Positions 25,089-35,652 of a DNA stretch of 64,000 bases are shown here, one piece after another. Origin of the DNA: Amycolatopsis sp. (GTDB lineage Bacteria; Actinomycetota; Actinomycetes; Mycobacteriales; Pseudonocardiaceae). Location of the stretch: contig NZ_JAODNM010000056.1 in assembly GCF_025464955.1 (NCBI RefSeq), positions 124,001 to 188,000 of the forward strand, given 5' to 3'. A program made the position numbers and the translations under genes. Positions within the stretch are counted from its first letter, which is position 1, and every line of letters starts with the position of its first letter. Below the pieces are notes generated by a model. The model was given only the letters and a program-made list of their open reading frames with translations. It searched no databases and was not told the DNA's origin.

Positions 25089-25190
25089 ATGGCCGAAACC
25101 ACCCGTTATCTGCGCCTCACCCGACACGGTGAAGCCACCCTCGACGGGACAGGTCTGACGGACCTCGGCCGAGCGGCGAGTCTGAAGAGT
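25089..25190 (+). pseudogene. 5' fragment of histidine phosphatase gene
   Basis: An ATG opens MAETTRYLRLTRHGEATLD followed by GTGLTDLGRAAS. This matches the start of histidine phosphatases (phosphoglycerate mutase family): the RHGE motif holds the catalytic His, and LT..GR is the next conserved block. After about 32 residues similarity ends and the frame enters antisense of the convergent MarR gene. Family members need 180 or more residues, so this is a truncated remnant. Confidence 0.6.
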
Positions 25191-25664
25191 TCAGCCAGGA
25201 GCGTTGCAAGGAGCCCGAGTGCCGAGCGAGAGCCGGAGGTCCGAGTTCATCTCCGCCAGCCGGTCGGACAGGTCCGCTATGCGCCCTTCATCCCAGTCGC
25301 CGAGCGCCGTAGACATGAACTCCAGGTACAGCCTGCGCCACTTCGCCAGTTCGCGCGCGCCCTTCTCGGAGACCCGGATCAGCGACGCGCGACCGTCTTC
25401 GGGGGCCGGGCGGCGCTCGATCAACCCGGCCGCGGAGAGCTGGGCGATCTGCCTGCTGATCACCGAGGTGTCCACCATCCGGCGCTTGGCCAGCTCAGAC
25501 GGCCTCGCCTCGCCGTGCTTGGCCAAGTCGGACAGCAGCATGCCGGCTGCCGGGTGCATGCTCTCGTCGCCTTGCCAAACCTGCGAGATCCAAGCGTTCT
25601 GCAGTTGTGAAGCCAACTTCAGTTGACGCATCAGCTCGAGGCGGACCTCGTCGGTTGAGCTCAT
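25191..25664 (-). CDS. MarR family regulator
   Basis: Winged-helix repressor of 157 residues. DNA-recognition part is PSELAKRRMVDTSVISRQIAQLSAAGLI, with the wing ERRPAPEDGRASLIRVSEKG. Start ATG at 25664 has AGGA five bases upstream. It is divergent from the first globin-reductase gene, with about 340 bases between starts, so a redox or nitrosative-stress control role is possible. The 3' end abuts the truncated histidine phosphatase, which suggests that a deletion brought it there. Confidence 0.88.
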   Translation of the reverse strand: MSSTDEVRLELMRQLKLASQLQNAWISQVWQGDESMHPAAGMLLSDLAKHGEARPSELAKRRMVDTSVISRQIAQLSAAGLIERRPAPEDGRASLIRVSEKGARELAKWRRLYLEFMSTALGDWDEGRIADLSDRLAEMNSDLRLSLGTRAPCNAPG

Positions 25665-26005
25665 CGCTGTCCTACTCCCATTTGGTTGCGCCATACAACT
25701 ATAAGTCCGGATGGCTCGCTCGGCAGCCTTCGGCGCGGGTGAGCTGCCACACCCGGCTTTCTCGAATACACCCGTCCGGAGCAACCATGCGGGCAAAAGG
25801 GTCCCGTCCGGCTAGTCTTCGGGCAACCCGAAACCCCCGGGCCCCTGGCGTGCGTTTGGCAGGAAAGGCGGAATACTCGTGAATTTTCGCGCATGCTCCG
25901 CATACACCGACCCGCCGCGCGGAAGCCACCCCGTCCCGCCCGCACGTGAATAAATCGGAATCGACCCTTGGTACGCGACACCCCACCCGAAACTCGGACC
26001 ACCTG

Positions 26006-27181
26006 ATGACGGCCGACGCGGTCAGCCCGCTGCCCCGGTCGTCGCACCATCGGGAAGCCCCGCCCGCCGTCACCGCGATGGTGCGGCTGATCCGGGACGC
26101 CTGGATGAAGGCCGAGCCGTACACCCCCGAGATCTCGCAGTTCTTCTACGGGATGCTGTTCACCCTCGCGCCCGCGACCCGCGACTTCTTCCCGATCAAC
26201 ATGGAAGTGCAGCGGGGCAGGCTCGTCCGCGCGCTCGTGCACATCGTCCAGATGGTCGACCGGCCCGACGACCTCGTGCCGTTCTTGCGTCAGCTGGGCC
26301 GCGACCACCGCAAGTTCGGCGTGATCCCCCGCCACTACGAAGCCGTCGGCACCGCGCTGCTCGCCGCGTTGAAAAACCAGCTCGGCCCGGACTGGACCCC
26401 CGAGGTCGAGCGCGCGTGGGCCGAAGCCTTCACGATCGTCGCGCGCGCGATGCAGGAAGCCGCCGCGTCCGACACGAACCCGGCGTCGTGGTCCGCCACC
26501 GTCGTCGAGCATCGCCGGCTCTCCTGGGACCTCGCGCTCGTCCGCCTGCAGCCCGACCAGCCCGTGCCGTACCTGCCGGGGCAGTACATGAGCGTCGAAG
26601 TGCCCCAGCGGCCGCGCCTGTGGCGGTACCTTTCGCCGGCCAACGCCCCGCGCGAGGACGGCGGCATGGAGTTCCACGTCCGCGCGGTCGACGGTGGCTG
26701 GGTGTCCAGGGCGATCGTCAGCCACACCCAGCTCGGCGACGTCTGGCGCTTCGGCCCGCCGCTGGGCCGCCTCAAGGTGGACCGCGAGTCCGGTCGCGAC
26801 GTGCTGATGATCGCCGGCGGCACGGGGATCGCCCCGCTCAGCTCGATCCTCGACAACCTCGCGCAGTGGGGCGACAACCCGTCTGTGCAGGTGTTCTACG
26901 GCGGACCGGGCCGCGAAGACCTCTACGACCTCGAGCAGCTGCGGGCGCTTGCGGCGACCAACCCCTGGCTGACGGTCGTGCCGGTGGTCGAGCGCGGACA
27001 GCCCACGGCGGGGTTCGAACTCGGCACGCTGCCCGAAGCGGTCACCCGCCACGGCGCTTGGCCGAAACACGACGTGCTGGTCTCCGGCTCGCCGTCGATG
27101 ATCCGCGCGACGGTGTCGCGCATGCTCGTCGCCGGCAGCGCGCTGGACCAGATCAAGTACGACCCGTTCACGATCGACTGA
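26006..27181 (+). CDS. flavohaemoprotein-like globin-reductase, copy 1
   Basis: Protein of 391 residues with an N-terminal globin domain (about 20-155) and a C-terminal ferredoxin-reductase module. Globin features are FFYGMLFTLAPATRDFFPINM (distal side and CD region) and RDHRKFGVIPRHYEAVG with the probable proximal His. The reductase has a flavin-binding RYLSPANAP, an NAD-binding GGTGIAPLSSIL and a C-terminal SGSPSMI. Family members oxidise nitric oxide to nitrate or reduce oxygen. The start by analogy with copy 2 is MTADAV; no strong ribosome site is visible. Confidence 0.85.
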   Translation: MTADAVSPLPRSSHHREAPPAVTAMVRLIRDAWMKAEPYTPEISQFFYGMLFTLAPATRDFFPINMEVQRGRLVRALVHIVQMVDRPDDLVPFLRQLGRDHRKFGVIPRHYEAVGTALLAALKNQLGPDWTPEVERAWAEAFTIVARAMQEAAASDTNPASWSATVVEHRRLSWDLALVRLQPDQPVPYLPGQYMSVEVPQRPRLWRYLSPANAPREDGGMEFHVRAVDGGWVSRAIVSHTQLGDVWRFGPPLGRLKVDRESGRDVLMIAGGTGIAPLSSILDNLAQWGDNPSVQVFYGGPGREDLYDLEQLRALAATNPWLTVVPVVERGQPTAGFELGTLPEAVTRHGAWPKHDVLVSGSPSMIRATVSRMLVAGSALDQIKYDPFTID

Positions 27182-27587
27182 TTCCAGCCGCTTTCGCCGG
27201 TATTCCCCAGGTTGACCGTTACCCCGTTACCCCGGTATTCGGGGTACACGGTAACGCTATTCCCAGCTCACGCACGAAGTCGATCATTTGCGCATCCGGC
27301 CGATCGATAACTTGATCTTTATAGAGCTTCTTGACGTATCCGCAATTGCTGTGCATGTGCTCTCCGTTAGAGCCAGGTAACTCAGAAGCTCCACTGCCAC
27401 AAGGATCTTCGCGAACCGATCGCCGAAAACACAGGCATTCACCGCACATTGCTCCGTTCGAGGCATTTTATCGGAGCCGGTATCCAAACGGCGATACCCG
27501 CATTACAGTCGAGCACTCTCGGGGACCACCAACAACCCACCGGACAATCACCAGCGGTCCGGTCTTATGGGAGATCACGGCTCACCG
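27182..27587. other. inter-gene stretch with long hairpin between globin genes
   Basis: About 405 bases of lower GC content, with no convincing gene. A nested hairpin at 27217-27256 has outer arms CGTTACC/GGTAACG and inner arms TACCCCG/CGGGGTA around a GTATT loop. It begins 35 bases after the first globin-reductase stop, so it is a candidate terminator or attenuator. It lacks a T-run. The rest may hold the promoter for copy 2. Confidence 0.45.
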
Positions 27588-28757
27588 ATGACTGCTGAAT
27601 CAGTAAAGTCCGACTCCGCACTCGTGCCGCTTCCGGTCATTCCCGGCGGCCGCGAGATGGCGCAGTTGATCCGCGAAAGCTTCGCCGCCGTGGAAGCACG
27701 GGCGCAGGAGCTGTCCCAGTACTTCTACGGTGCGCTGTTCGTCATCGCGCCGGACACCAGGAACCTGTTCCCGGTCAACATGACGACCCAGCGTGACCGC
27801 CTGTTGCGGGCGCTCGTGTACGTCGTGCAGATGGTCGACCGGCCCGATGAGCTCGTCACGTTCCTGGGCCAACTCGGGCGCGACCACCGCAAGTTCGACG
27901 TGCTGGCCAGGCACTACGACGCCGTGGGCATGGCGCTGATTTCCGCGCTCAAGCGGTTCCTCGGGAAACGCTGGACCACCGACGTCGAAATCGCCTGGAC
28001 CACCGCTTACGGCCTGATCGCGAAGACCATGCGCGAGTCGGCCGCCGCCGCGACCGGCCCCGCGTGGTGGTGGGCGACGGTGACCGGGCACAAGCGCATC
28101 GGCAACGACCTCGCGATGGTCCTGGTGCGGCCCGAATGGTTGTTTCCGTACCGCGCGGGAAACTACGTGAGCGTCGAGATTCCGCAGCGGCGGCGGTTGT
28201 GGCGGTACCTGTCACCGGCCAACGCGCCGCGTGAGGACGGCACGATCGAGTTCCACGTTCGCGCGGTCGAAGGTGGCTGGGTGAGCCGGCCAATCGTGCA
28301 TAACACGCGGGTCGGCGACGTCTGGCGGCTCGGCCCCGCGCTCGGCGCGCTCAGCGTCCACCATGCGGAAGGGCTGAAGCTGCTGATGATCGGCGGCGGG
28401 ACCGGTCTCGCGCCACTGATGTCGATCCTCGAGGACCTGACCCGCTGGAAACGCAATCCGTCGGTTCAACTGTTCTTCGGCGGACGCGAGCCCGAGGACC
28501 TTTACGCCCTCGAACGGTTGCGAACACTCGAAGCGCTGTGTCCATGGCTGACCGTCACGCCGGTCACCGAGAAGGCCACCGTCAGCGGCGGCTATCAGGG
28601 GACGCTGGTCAAGGCGGTCACCCAGTCCGGGAAGTGGACCGAGCACCAGATCCTCGTGTCCGGTTCGCCGGAAATGATCCGGGTGACCATCGCGCAGCTG
28701 CTCGACGGCGGCGCCGACCTCTCGAAGATCAGCTACGACCCGTTCACCCTGGACTGA
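27588..28757 (+). CDS. flavohaemoprotein-like globin-reductase, copy 2
   Basis: Paralogue of copy 1, 389 residues, same domain order. Globin: YFYGALFVIAPDTRNLFPVNM, then LGRDHRKFDVLARHYDAVG with the putative proximal His. Reductase: WRYLSPANAPREDG, then MIGGGTGLAPLMSIL and LVSGSPEMIRVTI, ending ISYDPFTLD as copy 1 ends IKYDPFTID. The ATG at 27588 is chosen because MTAES matches the paralogue's MTADA; an ATG 21 bases earlier is possible. The 3' end overlaps the convergent methyltransferase by 25 bases. Confidence 0.85.
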   Translation: MTAESVKSDSALVPLPVIPGGREMAQLIRESFAAVEARAQELSQYFYGALFVIAPDTRNLFPVNMTTQRDRLLRALVYVVQMVDRPDELVTFLGQLGRDHRKFDVLARHYDAVGMALISALKRFLGKRWTTDVEIAWTTAYGLIAKTMRESAAAATGPAWWWATVTGHKRIGNDLAMVLVRPEWLFPYRAGNYVSVEIPQRRRLWRYLSPANAPREDGTIEFHVRAVEGGWVSRPIVHNTRVGDVWRLGPALGALSVHHAEGLKLLMIGGGTGLAPLMSILEDLTRWKRNPSVQLFFGGREPEDLYALERLRTLEALCPWLTVTPVTEKATVSGGYQGTLVKAVTQSGKWTEHQILVSGSPEMIRVTIAQLLDGGADLSKISYDPFTLD

Positions 28758-29635
28758 TCGGGCTTCTTGGCCGTGACGTAGGCGACCGCCATCCGGTCCT
28801 GCCGGGTCCCGCCTTCGAACTGCGGGCGCAGGCGGGCGGACAGCCGCGCGACCTCATCCGGGCTGAGTGCCTGGTGCATGGCTTCGCCGAGGGTGGGGAT
28901 GCGAGGGTTCCCCGCGCTGCGCAAGGCCGCCTCCCACGACGCCGAGACGTGCTTGCGGATGTCGGCGTCGAGGCGAAGATGGATGTCGTCGAAACCGGCC
29001 TGCTCGGCCTGTCGAAGCAGGTCACGCTCGTCGAAGTCGAGCATCGGATCGGTGTCGCGCGGCTGGATGGCCTCGTACACCGCACGCACCTTTGCCGCGA
29101 GATCGGTGACACCGTCGACATTGCAGCCGACGAACCGGCCGTCGGGCGAAGCCGCGAAGCGGTTGATCGGCTCGAAGATCGAGAGGCGCCCGCCGGGGCG
29201 CAGCACGCGGAAGAACTCGGCAAAAGAGTCCGCTTTCGCCGGTTCGTAGATGAGCACCGAGCGGACCGTGACCGCGTCGACACTCATCCCGGCGACCTCA
29301 CCGAGCTCACTCGCCGGCGCCTGGACGAACCGGCAGCGGTCCGTCAACTCGAGCTCGGCGGCCAGCTCGTGACACCGCGCGAGCAGATCGGCGGAGACGT
29401 CGCTGAAGATCACCAAGCCGGACGGCCCGACCACCTGCGCCGCGGCGAACGCGATCAACCCGTCACCGCAGCCGACGTCGAGAACCGTGTCACCGACCGA
29501 CAACCCGGCATTCCGGACGACCCGGTCCCGGATCGGCGCGAGGTACTCCAACGTGCGTCGCAGCTGCTCAGGATCGCCACCGTGGCGGCGCCGCGAGAAC
29601 CACGCGGCCCACTGGTCTTCCTCGGGAACGGTCAC
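28733..29635 (-). CDS. class I SAM-dependent methyltransferase
   Basis: Protein of 300 residues. Motif I VLDVGCGDGLIAFAAA near residue 51 binds S-adenosylmethionine, motif II follows (LVIFSDVS), and FFRVLRPGGRLSIFEPINR is the post-motif region of small-molecule methyltransferases. The C-terminal 120 residues are helical and acidic-basic mixed, without a known signature. Substrate unknown. It is convergent with the second globin-reductase and divergent from the hydrolase. Confidence 0.85.
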   Translation of the reverse strand: MTVPEEDQWAAWFSRRRHGGDPEQLRRTLEYLAPIRDRVVRNAGLSVGDTVLDVGCGDGLIAFAAAQVVGPSGLVIFSDVSADLLARCHELAAELELTDRCRFVQAPASELGEVAGMSVDAVTVRSVLIYEPAKADSFAEFFRVLRPGGRLSIFEPINRFAASPDGRFVGCNVDGVTDLAAKVRAVYEAIQPRDTDPMLDFDERDLLRQAEQAGFDDIHLRLDADIRKHVSASWEAALRSAGNPRIPTLGEAMHQALSPDEVARLSARLRPQFEGGTRQDRMAVAYVTAKKPDQSRVNGS

Positions 29636-29691
29636 TTGGCCCTCTCCCGACGGACGCGCGGGATGCCTGTCCGAGCGGCTATCGTTTGCCC

Positions 29692-30387
29692 ATGGAGATG
29701 CGAGTACCGGTTTCGGACGGCACCATCGAAGGGTATCTGGCGGAGCCGCAGGGCCCCGGCCCTCATCCTGGGATCGTGGTCATCCACGACCTGTTCGGCC
29801 TCAGCAAGGACGCGCGGACCATCACCGACCGGTTCGCCACCGACGGCTACCTGGCGCTCAGCCCCAACATGTACTCGCGCGGCGGTCTGGTCCGCTGCGT
29901 CAAGTCGGTGTTCACGCAGCTGTTCGCCCGCACCGGCCGGGCGTTCGACGACATCGAGGCGTCACGGAAGGTCCTCACCGACCGGACGGACTGCACCGGC
30001 AAGATCGGCATTGTCGGGTTCTGCATGGGCGGCGGCTTCGCGCTCGTCGCCGCGGCCCGCGAGTTCGACGCGTCGGCGCCCTACTACGGCGCGATGCCGA
30101 AGGACCTGGCCGCGACCCTCGAAGGCGCGTGTCCAATCGTCGCGAGCTACGGCCAGAAGGACTTCAGCCTCAAGGGCGCCGCGGACACCCTCACTGCCGA
30201 ACTCGAACAGCGCGAGATCCCCCACGACGTCAAGGAGTACCCGGGCGCCGGCCACGGTTTCGCGAACCAGATCATGCCGCCGCCGTTCAACACCCTGCGC
30301 AAGTTCGTCGGCATGAGCTACGACGCCGAAGCCACCGAAGACGCCTGGCAGCGCGTCGACGCCTTCTTCCAAGAACACCTGAAGTAA
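29692..30387 (+). CDS. dienelactone hydrolase family protein
   Basis: Alpha/beta hydrolase of 231 residues. The nucleophile elbow is GFCMGGG with the Cys nucleophile typical of dienelactone hydrolases; the acid and His lie in ASYGQKD and GAGHGFAN. In known cases it opens dienelactones to maleylacetate in chloroaromatic breakdown, but many actinobacterial copies have other ester substrates and there are no pathway neighbours here. The ATG giving MEMRVPVSDG is preferred; an in-frame TTG lies six bases earlier. Confidence 0.9.
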   Translation: MEMRVPVSDGTIEGYLAEPQGPGPHPGIVVIHDLFGLSKDARTITDRFATDGYLALSPNMYSRGGLVRCVKSVFTQLFARTGRAFDDIEASRKVLTDRTDCTGKIGIVGFCMGGGFALVAAAREFDASAPYYGAMPKDLAATLEGACPIVASYGQKDFSLKGAADTLTAELEQREIPHDVKEYPGAGHGFANQIMPPPFNTLRKFVGMSYDAEATEDAWQRVDAFFQEHLK

Positions 30388-30954
30388 CGGGCACTCCACC
30401 ATCACGCAACTCGCCGTCGACTTGCGGTCTCTTAGAAACTAAGACACCCCACAAAGCGCAAAAGTGCGACGCCGGTGACCGCAACTCGACGATCTGAACA
30501 CGGGAGTTCGCGATCTGTGCACGGGAGTTGGCCGTGCCACGCCAGATGTCCGTTTCGCAAGTCGACGGCGAGTTGCGAGGGAAACGGCCCGCTCGGCCGC
30601 CCACGGACACGAAGCAACGGGCACTTTTGTGCCTTTGTGCCCTCGCTAAGTACTAAGGCAGGGCACTTTTGTACAAAAGTGGCTCTTGTGTCGTATGTGT
30701 GGGTCCGCGACGCCTCAGTGGTGTCGGTGTGGCTGGTGAGGTTCCTGAGGTCAGCGGTGTGGTCGGCTGGTGGTGACTGTGGGACTCGTCGGCGTGAACG
30801 TGGGACTCGCCGGGCCGGAGTGTGGGACTCGCCGATGTGCTGTGCGAGTCCCACGTTCAGCGAGGGCGAGTTCCACAGTCAGACCGGCGAGTCCCACACC
30901 AGCACCCACACATACGACCGAAGAGCCACAAAAGTGCCCTGCTTTGATCGCAAC
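30388..30954. repeat. composite palindromic repeat locus B, MITE-like
   Basis: About 565 bases with no gene, between the convergent hydrolase and hspR genes. It holds two exact 22-bp copies in opposite orientation beginning CGCAACTCGCCG (30405-30426 and 30556-30577). A direct repeat GATCTG-ACACGGGAGTT (30491 and 30512) follows, then palindromes GGGCAC...GTGCCC (30619-30642) and GGGCACTTTTGTACAAAAGT (30661-30682). Several GTGGGACTCGCCG units in both orientations lie between 30777 and 30899. Segments 30655-30702 and 30905-30947 are roughly 40-bp imperfect inverted copies of each other, framing the block like a MITE. Confidence 0.7.
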
Positions 30955-31380
30955 TTAGCGGCGTTTGGGTTTCCAGACGACGAGGGCGGTTTGCCGGTGC
31001 AGGGGAACCAGGTCCTTGCGGTAGGAGGCGTGTACCGCGGCGGTGGCGCGCTCTGCGGCCGCGTAGGTGGCGTCGAGCTCTTCGGTCAGCTCGATCAGGC
31101 GAGCCTGCAGCGCGTCGACCTGGTTCTCCAGGTCGATGATGCGCTTGATGCCCGCCAGGTTCACACCGTCCTCTTGGGACAGTCGCTGCACCTCGCGGAG
31201 CAACGCGATGTCCCGCATCGAATACCGGCGGCCGCCGCCCGAAGTCCGGCCGGGCGAGACCAGGCCCAGCCGGTCGTACGAGCGCAGGGTCTGCGCGTGC
31301 AGGCCGGAGAGTTGGGCGGCGACCGAAATCACGAATACCGGCATGTCTTCGTCGGCACCTGGCTGGTTCCCACCGAACAT
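30955..31380 (-). CDS. hspR: heat-shock repressor HspR
   Basis: MerR-family regulator of 141 residues. The N-terminal helix-turn-helix is VAAQLSGLHAQTLRSYDRLGLVSP, followed by RYSMRDIALLREVQRLSQEDGVNLAGI and a coiled coil (IDLENQVDALQARLIELTEEL). In actinobacteria HspR represses dnaK and clpB by binding HAIR sites, with DnaK as co-repressor. It is last in the leftward operon, five bases after dnaJ, so it controls its own synthesis. HAIR sites at 35266, 35322 and 25028 are its probable targets. Confidence 0.94.
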   Translation of the reverse strand: MFGGNQPGADEDMPVFVISVAAQLSGLHAQTLRSYDRLGLVSPGRTSGGGRRYSMRDIALLREVQRLSQEDGVNLAGIKRIIDLENQVDALQARLIELTEELDATYAAAERATAAVHASYRKDLVPLHRQTALVVWKPKRR

Positions 31381-31385
31381 GACGC

Positions 31386-32558
31386 TTACCGGCCTTTCAA
31401 CAGCTCTGTGATCTCCGGTCGCGGGTCGTTGCCGGACACGACCGAGGCGTAGGCCTCCAGCGCTTCCTTCGCCTTTTCGTCCAATGTGGACGGCACGGCC
31501 GCCTGCAGGGTCACCAGCAGGTCGCCCTGCGAGCCATCCCGCTTCGTGATGCCCTTGCCGCGCACGCGAAGCACGCGACCACTCGCCGTGCCCGACGGAA
31601 CCTTGACCGAGACCTTGCCTTCGAGCGTGGGCACGGTGATCGTGCCGCCGAGGGCCAGTTCGGTGAACGACACCGGGACGGCGATCGTCAGGTCGAGGTT
31701 CTTGCGCCCGAACACCGTGTGCGGGGCGACATGCACGCGGACGTACAGGTCACCCGCGTGCGCTCCGCCCTTGCCGGGCTCGCCCTGGCCGGCCAGCCGA
31801 ATCCGCTGGTCGTCGTTGACGCCGGGCGGGATCCGCACGGTCAGCGTGCGCTGCCTGCTGCTGATGCCTTCGCCATGGCACTCCGGGCACGGCTCGTCGA
31901 TGATCGAGCCGCGGCCCCGGCAATCGGGGCACGGCTCGGAAAACGCGAACGAACCCTGACTGCGACTCACCAACCCGGACCCGCTGCAGGTCGGGCAGGT
32001 GTGCGGCGTGGTGCCGGGCTTGGCCCCGTTGCCACCGCAGGTGGCGCAGGTCGCCGGGCTCGACAGGCGCAGCGGCAGGGTCGCGCCCTTGACCGCCTCG
32101 GCGAAGTCGATACGGACATCGGTCTCGACGTCGGCGCCCCGCTGCGGACGCGGCGCGGCACCGGCGGCACCACCGCGACGGCCGAACAATCCGCCCAGGA
32201 TGTCGCCGAGCCCACCGAAACCTCCGGCCTGGGCGCCGGCACCTTGACCGAAGATGTCAGTCGCGTCGAAGCCGCCGGTCTGGCCGCCGCCCGGAAAGCC
32301 GAACCCGCCGGCCCCACCGGAGCCGAACATGCGCTTGGCTTCGTCGTACTCCTTGCGCTTGGCCGTATCGGACAGGACGCCGTACGCCTCGGAGACCGAC
32401 TTGAACTTCGCCTCGGCCTTGGTGTTGCCGCCGTTGGCGTCGGGGTGGTTCTCCTTCGCCAGCTTCCGGTACGCCTTCTTGATCTCGTCGGCGGTGGCGT
32501 CGGAGGAGACGCCCAGCTCACGGTAGAAGTCCTTGCCGACCCATTCCCTGGCACTCAT
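31386..32558 (-). CDS. dnaJ: chaperone DnaJ
   Basis: Type I Hsp40 co-chaperone of 390 residues. J domain at 10-75 with the HPD tripeptide in ENHPDANGG, a Gly/Phe-rich linker (GGAGGFGFPGGGQTGGF), and four zinc-binding CxxCxGxG repeats at about 165-240 (CATCGGNG, CPTCSGSG, CPDCRGRG, CPECHGEG). The C-terminal peptide-binding domain follows. It stimulates the DnaK ATPase and delivers clients. Downstream of grpE by 24 bases. Confidence 0.96.
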   Translation of the reverse strand: MSAREWVGKDFYRELGVSSDATADEIKKAYRKLAKENHPDANGGNTKAEAKFKSVSEAYGVLSDTAKRKEYDEAKRMFGSGGAGGFGFPGGGQTGGFDATDIFGQGAGAQAGGFGGLGDILGGLFGRRGGAAGAAPRPQRGADVETDVRIDFAEAVKGATLPLRLSSPATCATCGGNGAKPGTTPHTCPTCSGSGLVSRSQGSFAFSEPCPDCRGRGSIIDEPCPECHGEGISSRQRTLTVRIPPGVNDDQRIRLAGQGEPGKGGAHAGDLYVRVHVAPHTVFGRKNLDLTIAVPVSFTELALGGTITVPTLEGKVSVKVPSGTASGRVLRVRGKGITKRDGSQGDLLVTLQAAVPSTLDEKAKEALEAYASVVSGNDPRPEITELLKGR

Positions 32559-32582
32559 CAGACGTCTCCTCCTCTCGCTTTC

Positions 32583-33301
32583 TTATCGGTCGTTCTCATC
32601 GGTGAATTCGACATCGATCGGCAGCTCGCCCTCGACCGGCGGATCCACCGGGGCCGAGGCCGGTGTCTGGGCACCCGCCTCGAAATCGGTGACGCCGACC
32701 AGTGCGGGACGCAGCGTGCGCTCGCCGAACTTGTAACCGCGGCGCATCACGATGGTCACCGTGGGCCCGGCCACGTCCGGGGACGTGCTGTGCTGCACGG
32801 CCTCGTGCACGCTCGGGTCGAAGGGCTCGCCCTCGGCGCCGAACGATTCGAGGCCGACCCGCTGAAGACCGCTGACCAGCTTCTCGCCGACGGCCTTGAA
32901 GGCGCCGGTGAGATCGCCGTGCTGTTCAGCTCGCTCGAGGTCGTCCAGCAGCGGCAGCAGCTCGCCGACCACCGAAGCCTTGGCGCCCGAGACCACAGCT
33001 ACGCGGTCCCGCTCGACACGCTTGCGGTAGTTGGCGTACTCCGCTTGGATCCGCTGCAGGTCGGCCGTGCGCTCCGCCAGCTCCTTCTCGATCTCCGTGA
33101 AGGGGTCGGCGACGGACACCGCGTCGTCCACAGTGGACTCACCGAGGGCAGGCCCCGAAGCGGCGTCCGCTCCGGGATCCTGCTCGGCCGGGGCGGGCTG
33201 CTCGCGCAGTTCGCCCGTGTTCGGGTCAACTTTTCGGCGATCTCGCACCACTACCGGCTCTTCCGGCGAGGAACGGCGCCCGGTTTCGTCGTGGTGTTCG
33301 G

Positions 33302-33305
<4 letters not shown>
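32583..33305 (-). CDS. grpE: nucleotide exchange factor GrpE
   Basis: DnaK cofactor of 240 residues. An acidic, disordered N-terminus (about 70 residues) precedes the long coiled coil ([25 protein letters not shown] region) and the C-terminal beta domain ([11 protein letters not shown], then [14 protein letters not shown]). It releases ADP from DnaK. The ATG overlaps the dnaK stop by four bases. Somewhat long at both ends, as usual in actinobacteria. Confidence 0.95.
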
Positions 33306-35188
<1,883 letters not shown>

Positions 35189-35265
35189 GATGATTCCTCC
35201 TGTAAGTACTTCGCTGAAAACTCTGGGACTGACGCGGATGACCGCGCGGACCCGCTCGGGTCGTA

Positions 35266-35286
35266 ATTGAGCGGGGAGTACTCAAG
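35266..35286. promoter_or_regulatory. HAIR operator 1 upstream of dnaK
   Basis: Reading leftward, CTTGAGT, seven bases, GCTCAAT: one arm is the exact HspR consensus. It is 78 bases upstream of the dnaK ATG, where bound HspR would cover the promoter. Confidence 0.85.
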
Positions 35287-35321
35287 TTCTAGCCGGAGTC
35301 TGCCACTCTCGTCAAGCCAGA

Positions 35322-35342
35322 CTTGAGCCGACCCCGCTCAAC
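35322..35342. promoter_or_regulatory. HAIR operator 2 upstream of dnaK
   Basis: CTTGAGC, seven bases, GCTCAAC, a second HspR-type inverted repeat 36 bases from the first. It overlaps the stop codon of the small secreted-protein gene upstream. Paired HAIR sites before dnaK are known from Streptomyces. Confidence 0.78.
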
Positions 35343-35619
35343 CTTCGTACAGTGCCAACGAAGGACCAGGTGAACTTGTTCCCACCCCGGGTGACCTGCC
35401 CTTTCGTACCGTGAACGGGACGTCCGACAGGATGTGGAAGCGGCCCTCGGCACCCTGGAAAGAGACCGCTGTGACGTGTACCGCACTGGCTGGGACGCCG
35501 TCGGAGGCACCGGCACCGGTGACCGACGGCGCGGGCCCGGCCCCCATGGCCGTGATCACCAGCGCGCCCGCGGCGCCCAGCAGGAGGCCGCAAAGGATCC
35601 GCTTGTCCGGTCTGCTCAT
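35338..35619 (-). CDS. small secreted or membrane-anchored protein, unknown
   Basis: Protein of 93 residues. An N-terminal signal or anchor (KRILCGLLLGAAGALVITAMGAGPA) is followed by a short mature part (VHVTAVSFQGAEGRFHILSDVPFTV) without known domain. The ATG has a GGGGGA site seven bases upstream, which supports it as a real gene. Its last codons overlap the second HAIR site of dnaK, so heat-shock regulation might read through it. Function unknown. Confidence 0.7.
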   Translation of the reverse strand: MSRPDKRILCGLLLGAAGALVITAMGAGPAPSVTGAGASDGVPASAVHVTAVSFQGAEGRFHILSDVPFTVRKGRSPGVGTSSPGPSLALYEG

Positions 35620-35652
35620 CTGAATTGTTCCCCCGAGATTCGTGCGAAAGGT

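Noticed and set aside
22410..25610. Open frame of over 1000 codons on the plus strand across clpB
   Set aside because: It is antisense to the certain clpB gene, has no family-like content except the short histidine-phosphatase start at 25089, and arises from third-position GC bias.
27219..27449. Small minus-strand frame between the globin genes ending ELGIALPCTPNTGVTG
   Set aside because: No ribosome site, no family match, and it runs through the nested hairpin; not enough to call a gene.
30777..30899. Regular GTGGGACTCGCCG repeats considered as a CRISPR array
   Set aside because: Units are too short, occur in both orientations, spacing is irregular and there are no cas genes.
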